Assembly: GCF_932526225.1 (NCBI RefSeq)
Contig: NC_064046.1
Span: forward strand, 7,613,219-7,677,218
Length of the DNA stretch: 64,000 nt
Direction of reading: 5' to 3'
Origin: Nematostella vectensis
Taxonomy: Eukaryota > Cnidaria > Anthozoa > Actiniaria > Edwardsiidae
Under the pieces are notes generated by a model that was not told the DNA's origin, did not search any database, and saw nothing but the letters and a program-made list of their open reading frames with translations. This document shows, one piece after another, positions 11,401 through 20,019 of this stretch (position 1 is the stretch's first letter; every line of letters begins with the position of its first letter). Made by a program: the position numbers and the translations under genes.

Positions 11401-14400
11401 ACAGTGAAAAATAAAGATTATAATATAATCTTTATTTATATAGAAAAATATACAATTTAGTATTGCGTTTATGTTTTACATTTTGCATGTTCCCCATACT
11501 TACAGATAGTTGGAGTCCGACGCCCAAATCTCTGGGTCATATGGAAAACATAACATTAACTTTTCCTTTCAACAAGTTTTATTTTTCACTTTTTTTATTG
11601 TGTGTACAAATAGAAAGCTTGGGCTACCTGTGTTAATTCCACCTAAAATCCGGAAATTACTATGTTTGGCTAAAGCAAAAATATACCTAGCATGTAGGAA
11701 GATGAACATGTCTTACCTTGCTCCTCCCAAACAGCAACAGTTCTGTCAAATGAACACGACGCTAGCACTTGGCCAAACTCAGGGTGTGCCCACGTCACCT
11801 TCCACACCGAACCAGAATGAGTCTAAAACAAGAATGAGCAACCTGAGACCATGGTTTACACAAAATAACTAGAATAAGAAAAATAAGAAATGATCCTTCC
11901 TTATACATCCTAAAATCACATTACAGAATAACTAGCATAGGAAAAATAAGAGTTGAGTATGAGTGACTCTTACTTGTTTAGGTAAACATAAAAAGGATGC
12001 TGCATGACATTGTTAATATAGCCTCTGATACTTTTGCAGGGGTCAAATACCTAGTGTTGAAACTGGGTTAAAAACAATATTTCAAAAAAGATAATCCAAG
12101 AAGTTTGGAGAAATGGAAATCGTATATTACAGTATCATAATAATTATGATTCCCATACTCTGACAGGTTAGAGGGTTTTTAACACATTGACCCCTCAACC
12201 GGCCTGTACCGGCTTTGGGAAGTACCCACAACCCAAAAAATTCATAAATAAACACAACAAGATGAAGATACTCAGGCATCAGTCTAAGGGATAAATGGTC
12301 TTGCAGATATGCATCCAACCAAGGTGTTGGCATCTACTTTTAAGCCAAATAATAGCACAGGTTCTTTGACAAATCTCAAATCGAACAAGGAGAGAAAAGC
12401 AGAATCACCCCTCTCAATAAAACGCCCAAAATACCACACAAGGGAGAGAGATCAGCAAACACAGCTCAAGACACAAATAGATACCTTTATTCTGATCCTC
12501 CAGGTACATTTCCTTGGCCTCAAAACACAATGTCCACTCCTTAAAGGCTTGTAAAACCACTTGGATGCCTTTGCAAAGCATTCTGGGAGATCCAGGGAAA
12601 AATCCATGAGGGGAGGGCCAGTCCTCTCCCCAAAGTCAGGTGTTTTTTTATAAGTCTTTTCACCCTGAAGCCAAACAAATCAATTCCAGGTCATACAGAC
12701 CCAGAATAGCAGTGTAAACAATTTTGGAATCAATTTGGTTTCAGAAAAGACAGCATTTAGGAGAGCTGTGGTGATTCATTAGAAAATTATTTTCTCATCC
12801 GGGCAAAGCCAAACAAGAAAAAATCATCATGAATCCACCTTTGCTTGCAAATATCCATAAGCAAAGCACTCAATTATGCCCCAAAAGACTTCATGATGTC
12901 CTGAGACACTCTCCTAATATGCTCATAGCTGTATTTTTGATAAAAAAATACAAGCAGCCATCAACTTGTGCTGGCTTCAGCACATCGACGAGGGATTAAA
13001 AGTGGGGACCGCAAAGCACTGTTGGAAAGCTTGGATACCGCTGACTAGGTGCAGCTGTGTTTGACTTTGACGGGCTGTATAAAACTCAGAATAGGGGGGG
13101 GGAGGTATCTGTTTTCAGTCTGTTTTTTGTAAATTCAGCTCCAAAAAAGCCAGGAGTCAATGGGTTAAGTAGTTGCTACACTTTTCACTTTTACTTGGGG
13201 TGAAAATCATGACAGGGCTGACTATTTGACTCATAGAAAATGAGAACAAGCAGTCTAATTGTTTTAGTATAAATCCATTCACACACTACCTTTAAATAAA
13301 TGATGATTTTAATAATACTCATTATTAACTGATAACTGATAGTCCATGCTACCTTTTATATTTATTATATTGTATCAATTAATCATCATTTATTATATTA
13401 TTTGTTATTGGAATTCTGTAATTTAGCTTTTAAGGCTACGAGGGGACTAATAAACAAGTATTATTATTATTATTAAAAACGCTGGCTTTTTGGCTAATTA
13501 CTATCTGTGGCTCAATAGATACACAAGTGAGTACAGGTGCCAATGAAATTGCGAGATTCATTATAGTTTGTGAGTAGATTTATATTAAATTGGGATAGTA
13601 GACCGCCAAAGCCAAGATTGCTTTAAAAAATGAATAAAATTCTCCTCTCACAATTCGGTTTACATTTAGGTGTTTCATTTCACACAATGAAATAGGCTTG
13701 TTTCATTCACACTACTAAACAAAAAATGTTGTACTTAAGTCTTTCATTACCATTATGCCCTGAGACGCCTGTAAAATATAGGCCAAACTCCAGAACATTA
13801 GAAATGCAAACTGAACATCATCAGACCCGGATACTCATAGATTCCTCCAAGGCATAGACAACCTTCAAAAGCGCATCCAAGCAATGTAATAGAATTGACT
13901 CTTTTGTCAAAATATCAACCTTGATTTCTGACCAATTCATAAACAAATGCTTAAACTCAGAAACATTTCTTACCAAAAAAAGACACAAAATTCCGAACTA
14001 CAAATAGAGACAAGCAAACACAGATCAAGTCACAAATAGATACCTTTATTGTGTTCTGTCAGGTACCATTTTACAGCAATCAGTCACAATAATCAATGCT
14101 AGAACCTCCATTAGAAGCGAGTCACAATGTTTAGCCTATTTTGCATGCCTGCACTGCATCATGGGAGTCTTGGAAACACCTTGACAGACAGGCGGGCAAT
14201 CTCCTCCCACAGAATTATAACAGCTTTTTATTATAAGTCTCTTTGCCCTAAAGCCAAACAAAACATTTCCAGGTCCAAGGAACCCAGAAGAAGCCAGAAA
14301 ACAATTTTTGAATAAGAATGGGTAGAAAAAGATGTTAGATGTTCCACATTGGAAAGTATGAGGCCATTCACTACAAAATTCCATTCTCGCTCGTTGAAAC

Positions 14401-15633
14401 CCAAACAAGGAATTATCCTATTACCCTAAGGAATTATCCTATCTTATCGAATCAACCTCAGCGTGCAAACATCTATAAGCACAGCAATTATTATGCCCAA
14501 ATAGACTTCATGATGTCCTAAGGCACTCTCCAGATGTGCAAAAGCTGTAATTTTTTAGCAAATTACAAGCAAAACTGTTGTAAGCAACAGGCTGTAGCAG
14601 TGCCATTGCTAGAAAAAAAGGCAGGTTTCTGTTTTCAGTCTGTTTTTCTTACAATTTTGCTCAAAAGTACCCAGGAGTGAAAGGGTTAAAGACCACATAA
14701 CCTTTCAGAATTCAATACCACTTTGCCTGTCACCTGTTTGCACAGGTATAAAGATGTTCATTAGATGTGGATTTAGTCTATTATAAAATTTTATCCACTG
14801 TAATAAAATCGAAGTATTGAGGCATTTGTCAACATTTGGAACAAAATGGAAGGCCTGTGTTGATTATCAAAATCAAATCAAGATGACACAGATAAAGATG
14901 TCATTCAAAATACAGAGAAAATATATGCACGCCATACTGGTCCTGTCTTCAAGTCCTCTTAGTTGTTGCTGAAGATCGTTGTGTTTACAAGTTTTCTTAG
15001 AAGCTGATACTAGCTACGAAAGGTTGTGAATTGTTTTTGTTTTTGCACATGCGCTGCATCTTCAATCAAGAATGGCTCTTTTGAAATACAAGAAAATTTG
15101 TAACTTCTAGATTGGAGTTGACCTGATTTATAAAATGAACATTATTATAGCCGAATTCAGAGTTTTGTGACCGCCGAGAATTCAAATCTATTTCTGCTCT
15201 GAGAATAATGTGTATATCACTGAGACCAATCAATTCCCTTACTGTGTGCTGTCAAATGGTTTATGACGCAACTGTGAAAACATTAAAGCCATCGATTATT
15301 TTAGACAGATTATTGACTTACCGCTATTCTCAAACAAGCTAAAGGATTTCGGATTCACCGAGGTGGCGTAGTTGAGCTTGAGTCCTTCCACCTTCAGGAT
15401 TAACTTATACTTTTGGGCTCAGGTCTTAGCTGTTACGCCCCTGTAGCAAACAAGATAGTTTGGCAATATACCTTCCAATTCGCAGTGCATCTCCATTCGC
15501 CATCCTCTCCCAAATCCCAGACTTTCACACTCTGGTCGCTTGAACAAGTCGCCATTCGCCGGCCATGAAAATCGTACGATACATCGTGGATCAGATCCTT
15601 GTGATCAGCAGAAATTTCGCGCGCAACAAACAT
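2299..15633 (-). CDS. SEH1: nucleoporin SEH1 (12 exons)
   Basis: WD40 beta-propeller protein. In known animals SEH1 is part of the Nup107-160 (Y) complex of the nuclear pore and of the GATOR2 complex upstream of TORC1. Exons (high to low): 15472-15633, 11717-11822, 9845-9888, 8801-8881, 8456-8533, 6105-6157, 5732-5815, 5381-5458, 4985-5047, 2834-2924, 2609-2687, 2299-2465. They sum to 1086 nt, i.e. 361 residues plus TAA, matching the usual ~360. All introns are GT-AG and phases fit. The start is set at MFVARE, the family N-terminus, although the frame is open upstream. Diagnostic segments include [37 protein letters not shown] and [13 protein letters not shown]. No break was found, so the gene looks functional. 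Neighbours are transposons. The join is my own reading; cDNA would settle it. Confidence 0.93.
2609..2687 (-). CDS. SEH1: SEH1 exon 11
   Basis: Encodes the last canonical WD repeat, [20 protein letters not shown] and on to RVRLWK. Acceptor GTTCTAG|GTGTGG, donor AAAG|GTCTGT; leaves one nucleotide. Confidence 0.94.
2834..2924 (-). CDS. SEH1: SEH1 exon 10
   Basis: Encodes [20 protein letters not shown] and on to [10 protein letters not shown] (30 codons). Acceptor CTTACAG|GAATGA, donor CACAG|GTGAGT. Confidence 0.9.
3057..4984. repeat. 18-bp array filling SEH1 intron 9
   Basis: About 107 copies of an 18-bp unit, plus strand ACATCACCTGCCCATATG, occupying nearly all of the 2060-bp intron between exons 9 and 10. 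Open TSPAHM- and GDVIWA-type frames on both strands are artefacts of the unit length. In SEH1 sense the unit reads ATATGGGCAGGTGATGTC or ATATGGGTAGGTGATGTC, and the array ends exactly at the exon 9 donor, which is one of its units. Confidence 0.97.
4985..5047 (-). CDS. SEH1: SEH1 exon 9 (63 nt)
   Basis: Encodes [20 protein letters not shown], matching the family segment after PNLGR. Acceptor TTATAG|ATCATA. The donor ATATGG|GTAAGT is formed by the first unit of the 18-bp array that fills the downstream intron. Confidence 0.93.
5381..5458 (-). CDS. SEH1: SEH1 exon 8
   Basis: Encodes [20 protein letters not shown] and on to SPNLG. Acceptor TTTTCTAG|AAAATGG, donor GGAAG|GTAATC. An alternative upstream TTTTAG gives extra residues not expected in the family. 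Confidence 0.92.
5732..5815 (-). CDS. SEH1: SEH1 exon 7
   Basis: Encodes [20 protein letters not shown] and on to IHEYHDDN. The acceptor GGTTCATAG|TGCAATG is itself part of the terminal unit of a ~42-bp repeat. Donor AACAG|GTAAGT. An upstream alternative AG (GTGCAG|GG) would break the frame. Confidence 0.88.
5813..6016. repeat. ~42-bp array in SEH1 intron 6
   Basis: Four to five copies of a 41-43-bp unit that includes GCACTGCACTATGAACCATG and GACAGACATGGGGATATTAG. It fills about two thirds of the 289-bp intron. In SEH1 sense each unit has GGTTCATAGTGCA, nearly identical to the exon 7 acceptor, which belongs to the terminal unit. Confidence 0.9.
6105..6157 (-). CDS. SEH1: SEH1 exon 6 (53 nt)
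   Basis: Encodes [17 protein letters not shown]. The acceptor TTGTTGTTTTAG|CATGAG directly abuts, and is homologous to, the unit of the 24-bp array in the upstream intron. Donor TCAAG|GTCAGC leaves two nucleotides. Confidence 0.92.
6158..8418. repeat. 24-bp array filling SEH1 intron 5
   Basis: About 94 copies of a 24-bp unit containing ATCATCGGACTAGAACAACA, filling 2.26 of the 2.30 kb between exons 5 and 6. Long IIGLEQQG-, YHRTRTTG- and MIPCCSSP-type frames are a by-product of the unit length. In SEH1 sense each unit reads TGTTGTTCTAG, an acceptor-like string, and the unit touching exon 6 is its real acceptor (TGTTGTTTTAG). Confidence 0.97.
8456..8533 (-). CDS. SEH1: SEH1 exon 5
   Basis: Encodes [20 protein letters not shown] and on to SQWSLQ (26 codons). 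Acceptor TTGCAG|GCTACT, donor CAG|GTACAT. The intron that follows is almost wholly a 24-bp minisatellite. Confidence 0.93.
8801..8881 (-). CDS. SEH1: SEH1 exon 4
   Basis: Encodes [20 protein letters not shown] and on to HLGLQL (27 codons). Acceptor CCACAG|GTAAAA, donor TTA|GTGAGT, phase 0 at both ends. Confidence 0.92.
9845..9888 (-). CDS. SEH1: SEH1 exon 3 (44 nt)
   Basis: Short exon encoding [15 protein letters not shown], the variable loop after blade 2 ending in the conserved GQSHW. Acceptor TTTTAG|TCATTG, donor TGG|GTAAGA. Too small to be an obvious ORF; supported by phase and family alignment. Confidence 0.9.
10201..10835. repeat. 3 x ~216-bp tandem repeat, SEH1 intron 2
   Basis: Three tandem diverged copies; the shared landmark TACCGATT falls at 10261, 10476 and 10693 (periods 215 and 217 bp). 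Each copy also holds GTTTGATGCGCGAG and GCCGCCGACATT or close variants. No coding capacity. It is CpG-richer than its surroundings. Origin unknown. Confidence 0.85.
11717..11822 (-). CDS. SEH1: SEH1 exon 2
   Basis: Encodes [20 protein letters not shown] and on to TVAVWEEQ (second WD repeat). Acceptor TTTTAG|ACTCAT, donor CAAG|GTAAGA; leaves one nucleotide. Confidence 0.93.
12179..13168. mobile_element. TTAA-ended non-autonomous element, copy A
   Basis: About 990 bp between TTAACACATTGACCCC at the left and GGAGTCAATGGGTTAA at the right; the ends are inverted (TTAAC..ATTGAC.CC). Internal blocks such as ACAAATAGATACCTTTATT and TCTGTTTTCAGTCTGTTTTT are shared with copy B. The TTAA termini suggest a piggyBac-mobilised MITE; no transposase is encoded. 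It lies in SEH1 intron 1. Confidence 0.7.
13400..13480 (+). mobile_element. non-LTR retrotransposon 3' tail
   Basis: The short stretch ending in GGGGACTAATAAACAAGTATT followed by an ATT microsatellite resembles the 3' end of CR1/L2-type elements. No coding part remains. Confidence 0.35.
13735..14689. mobile_element. TTAA-ended non-autonomous element, copy B
   Basis: About 955 bp from TTAAGTCTTTCATTACC to the inverted right end GGAGTGAAAGGGTTAA. It is the same family as copy A by shared internal blocks and near-equal length, but quite diverged. Short ORFs inside have no recognisable product. It also lies in SEH1 intron 1. Confidence 0.65.
15472..15633 (-). CDS. SEH1: SEH1 exon 1
   Basis: Encodes residues 1-54, from the family start [18 protein letters not shown] through the first WD repeat (SVKVWD) to ANWK. 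Donor is AAG|GTATAT, phase 0. Confidence 0.93.
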
Positions 15634-16150
15634 GACAACAACAAGATCAGTGTCTCCGGAAGAAGCTTTTAAAGGTGGTTTATAATAATACTCCAATTAT
15701 ACTAAGGATTTTGAAAAAATACGCAGCTCTCGATGAGTTGAAAGCTCTCACGTGCTCGTGTGGAGACTGGCACGACACAGGAAGCCCAGAACGGTATTCC
15801 AGTTGCTCAACCTCTTCTCCAGGGTCTTCTGGATAATTAGAAGACGCTGGGAGCGAGGTTGCATGGCGTCATAATAATCATTGATCCCACATCCACGCAG
15901 TCGCCTAGCATGGCAGTCGCCTAGCATGCTCTCTTTACGTCTTTGGTTTTTAGTTTTTCGCTAAAGGGGGGGGGGTTTGCTCAGTGACAATAGGGGGAGA
16001 GGCTAATTTCTTTTGTTACATATGGCTTTCTGGCAGCCCAAAGGGTGGGTTTAATTAAACCCCCTAAACCCTCCCCCTAGATCCGCTACTGGGTACTTTC
16101 ACTAATCACCTTCAGTGGCGATTTTTATGAATGTCGAGATGCGTTAACGA
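15634..16150. other. SEH1 5' flank
   Basis: Region upstream of the SEH1 start codon, expected to contain its 5' UTR and promoter. No TATA box is obvious. A 16-bp direct repeat (CAGTCGCCTAGCATG) occurs at about 15898-15929, and a run of ten G at about 15967. No gene seen. Confidence 0.4.
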
Positions 16151-19140
16151 GTGCTATATCATATATACGGTTCTGGCCGTCATGGAGTACAAGGCTGGCC
16201 AATATTATCGGCCAATTTGCAGTCCAAAGAAAATGCCTCACAATCAATTGCATATTTGCAAAACCCCGTTCATCCAATACTCGAGGGCATAACTGATGTC
16301 GTTACGTCAAAACTACAATCAGCCGTTCAATCGATCGTGTTTTACTGCCCTTCGCTGTAACGGCATATTCAAGTATAGAGGGAAGCGCTCTGGTAGAATT
16401 GTCAAGAAAGGATCCGTGAAATCTCAACCGATCCCGACAGGACCGGTAGTCCTGCCTTGTCATAACAACGTTCCTCCTGTTGGTCGTAATTTGCATAACC
16501 TGATTTCTGTCGACCTGGAAAAACAAGCCCACTGCAGCTACAAGGCATCGGAACCCGGCGTCTACTCCGTCCTTTCTTAAATACAACGTGCGCTCATTGG
16601 CGCCCTAAGTGGACGGGTTGGAGTGTGTAGCTAATATCAACAACACTTATGTTATTTGTGTCACTAAGACGTGGGGTGGACGAGTTGGAGTGTGTAGCTA
16701 ATATCAACAACACTTATGCTATTTGTGTCACTAAGACGTGGGGTGGACGAGTTGGAGTGTGTAGCTAATATCAACAACACTTATGTTATTTGTGTCACTA
16801 AGACGTGGGGTGGACGAGTTGGAGTGTGTAGCTAATATCAACAACACTGATGTTATTTGTGTCACTAAGACGTGGGGTGGACGAGTTGGAGTGTGTAGCT
16901 AATATCAACAACACTTATGTTATTTGTGTCACTAAGACGTGGGGTGGACGAGTTGGAGTGTGTAGCTAATATCAACAACACTTATGTTATTTGTGTCACT
17001 AAGACGTGGGGTGGACGAGTTGGAGTGTGTAGCTAATATCAACAACACTTATGTTATTTGTGTCACTAAGACGTGGGGTGGACGAGTTGGAGTGTGTAGC
17101 TAATATCAACAACACTGATGTTATTTGTGTCACTAAGACGTGGGGTGGATGAGTTGGAGTGTGTAGCTAATATCAACAACACTGATGTTATTTGTGTCAC
17201 TGAGACCTGGCTGTCCGAAAAGGTTCTCGATTCTGCAGTGAATATTCGTGATTACATCTTGTTTCGAAACGATCGTCCAACTCACGCAGGAGGTGTGGCT
17301 GCTTATATTAATTGCAAAATCCCGTGTAACGTCTTACTGATTTCGAGTCTTGTGGAGCGATAACGGGGACAAAATGGCTTCAGTTAAGACTTCTTCGCCT
17401 TCCACGTAGGATAATCCTAGTTGGTGTCATTTACCACCCTCCGCAAGCCACGGCCTCGGACAATAATGAATTGTACAATCATATTCAGGGTGTTGTGGAC
17501 GCATACCTCCGTGACCACCCGTAAAGTTTAGTTCTGATCTTAGAGGACTTTAATCCAAGATCCACTAACATTTCTGACACCTATATCAAACGCATCAATC
17601 AAACTTGGAGCCTCTGGAACCAGGGTAGGTGTGGACGAGCGTCACAGGGATATTGGACAGGTGCCTAACAAACCAACCTAAGTTGCTACCAGTCCCTAGA
17701 CAACTTCCTAAAATAGATAAGCGCGACCGTTACTGCGTGTTTATTGAATCGCGCGCCCCGAACGAACCCTGTGGGCTTGAAAGGAACGCTAACTCGTCGT
17801 GACTCGCGTGACAGCTGTAAGAGGGAGTTTGGTCTGTGGCTTCTGTCATTCTCCTGGGACGGTCTCTTTTCGCTAAAAATCATGCGCCGAGAAATTTGTG
17901 TACTTCCATCAAACACTTTTAGACGCAGTTGACCGCTTTCTCCCTCTGAAATCCATTAAAGTTCACGAAACTGACAAGCCTTGGATGGATAAATCGATCA
18001 AAGAGGCAATAAGGAAAAGACAAAAATACCTTGCGCAGTACATAAAAGGACTCTCATCTATTCAAGCTTTGGCGACATCTACAATGCGTCACTCCGCGAA
18101 GGGTACCTCCCTCCCCTTCTCAAGTCCGCGATCGTCCTCCCTCTCCCCAAACAGTCTCCGCCGAAGAAAATAGAGGAGGACATTCATCCTATATGTCTTT
18201 CCTGCCAAGTCGCCAAGATACTTGAAGGCTTGAAGGAGGATCCTCTCCCGGATCCTCCCTGCCATTCTTGAGGAACTTGACGTCAAGCAGTTTGCAGTTG
18301 CTGGGAAAAGTACCGACCAAGCCCTTGTCTACTTTCTCCACTTAGCTTAAGAAGAGCTAGATAAGGGGAACTGCGTCGAAAGGCTATTTTTCGCGGACTT
18401 TCGTCAGGGTTTCGATCGACCACAAAAGCCTTATCGAAAAACTCTCAAAGTTTAGGTTAGATGCGAGTTTGTTGCGGTGGGTTGTTTCATTTTTGCAGGG
18501 ACGATCCCAGGTAACGCGAATCGGAACAGCGTGTTCTCAGTCCCGTGTTCTTCAAAGAGGCATACCACAGGGTTATCGGTTAGGGCCAATTCTGTTTGGC
18601 TGTATGGTAAATGACAGCACAGGGTACTCGGTTAGGGCCAATTCTGTTTGGCTGTAAATGACCTTATTTCATCCTGGGTCCACTCGTTAAATTTTTTGAT
18701 GATTTATCTATTATGGAAATTCACCATCAGTTTTGAATTTCCTTGTTGACAATATCAATGTTTTCGCGTGTGTAAATAATATGCGCAGGCATATGTTTGC
18801 CATCAGGCAACTAAGAAAAAGTGGAGTTGCAGGTGGTATTGTATCCATTTACTGTAGCTTAATACGGTCCATAATTGAATATGCCTCCGTGGTGTACGCT
18901 GGCCTCCCTGTTTATCTTAGTAACGCCACCGAGTCAGCTCAGAAGCGAGCCCTTCGCATCATCTGGCCGGGTGTGTCATACAATTACACTTGCGGCAATT
19001 GCGGAGCGAAATTGAAAACACTACAAAATATTTGACCTCTTAAAAGGACCAAGTACAAGACCGTAGCTGAGGGTCTCCTAATAATCTCTGACCTTGGCTC
19101 GTGTCCTGGTGATGATTCGTCTCATAGGGTACTGACACAC
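16151..19140 (+). mobile_element. degraded CR1/L2-type retrotransposon 1
   Basis: Broken ORF2 of a non-LTR retrotransposon. Order: polar N-terminal region (16296-16580), apurinic-type endonuclease (17118-17650, with DVICVTETWLS and later VGVIYHPPQ), linker (17898-18173), reverse transcriptase remnants (18240-18660, with SFLQGRSQVTRIG and GIPQG), and the C-terminal region (18733-19035, IIEYASVVYAGLP, QKRALRII). Many stops and frameshifts, and a 67-bp tandem expansion inside the endonuclease. No ORF1 is seen. Confidence 0.8.
16611..17205. repeat. 67-bp tandem amplification inside retrotransposon 1
   Basis: About nine near-identical 67-bp copies beginning GGACGAGTTGGAGTGTGTAG. Each corresponds to the endonuclease stretch around NNTDVICVTETW; only the last copy runs on into the remaining endonuclease frame. 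A 67-bp period shifts frame each copy, so the array is not translatable as a unit. Confidence 0.93.
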
Positions 19141-19273
19141 CTGAAGAGAAATGGAAGAGCTGGATCTTGAAATACAGCATTGTACAGCATTGATGGGAGA
19201 ACATAACTAGTCATTTTTTATTTCCATTTTGTTTAGTTTGCTCTTTTAATTTGTTGCGTCTTTGTATTTAATC

Positions 19274-19960
19274 ATGTCGAGAAAGTCATCAAAAAAGGCA
19301 GCGAAGAACCAAACTGATTCTTTATCTCCCGGTCCGACTACTATCGTCGGGGACGAGGAATTGGTTACAATGGTGGCCGTGAAAAATCTTCTGGCCGTCC
19401 AGGAATCCATGATGAGACTATTTGAATCAATGGTATCGCAGATAAGTAGCCGGGTCGATGACCTGGTAGAGAAGGTTTCGGGCCTAAAGGCAAGCCTTGA
19501 GTTCACTCAGAGTGAGGTTGAACGCTTTAGGCCTATCAACAAGAAAGTTAGAGACTGACAGCGAGGTTGTTAAAGTAAAGGACGCTCTCGAGTATCTCGA
19601 GAACCAGTCGAGACGTAATAATATACGTATGTCCGGAATACCCGAAAGTCCAGGGGAGTCGTGGGCCGATTCAGAAGCTAAAGTAAAAGAGGCGATCCAG
19701 ACGAAGCTTGGTTTGGAGATTGAGATCGAGAGGGCGCACCGCGTAGGAAAGGAAAAAGGCAAAGGGCAGGTCCTTGACGCAGTCGGAGAAAGAGAGGCCG
19801 AGGACAATTGTCTGTAAACTCAAGGACTGGAAGGCGAAGGAGGCGGTTGTGAGAAAGGCCAGGATTGACAAGCCGGCGGGTCTTCTCATTGCAGAAGATC
19901 TTGCAAGGGCTACACTTCTTAAGAGGGAAGCTAAAATCGAAAGATGAAGAAGGCGAGAGC
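19274..19960 (+). pseudogene. retrotransposon 2 ORF1 (nucleic-acid-binding)
   Basis: Starts MSRKSSKKAAKNQ, followed by a coiled-coil-type segment (MMRLFESMVSQISSRVDDLV), then NIRMSGIPES and IERAHRVGKEKG, the signature of the transposase_22/L1-ORF1-like RNA-binding domain. The end region (AYFILDRLFIRDQ) lies near 19980. At least two frameshifts, near 19540 and 19810. Confidence 0.75.
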
Positions 19961-20019
19961 TGAAGGGAAGAGGGCTTACTTCATACTAGATCGCCTATTT
20001 ATTAGAGATCAGAAACAGG

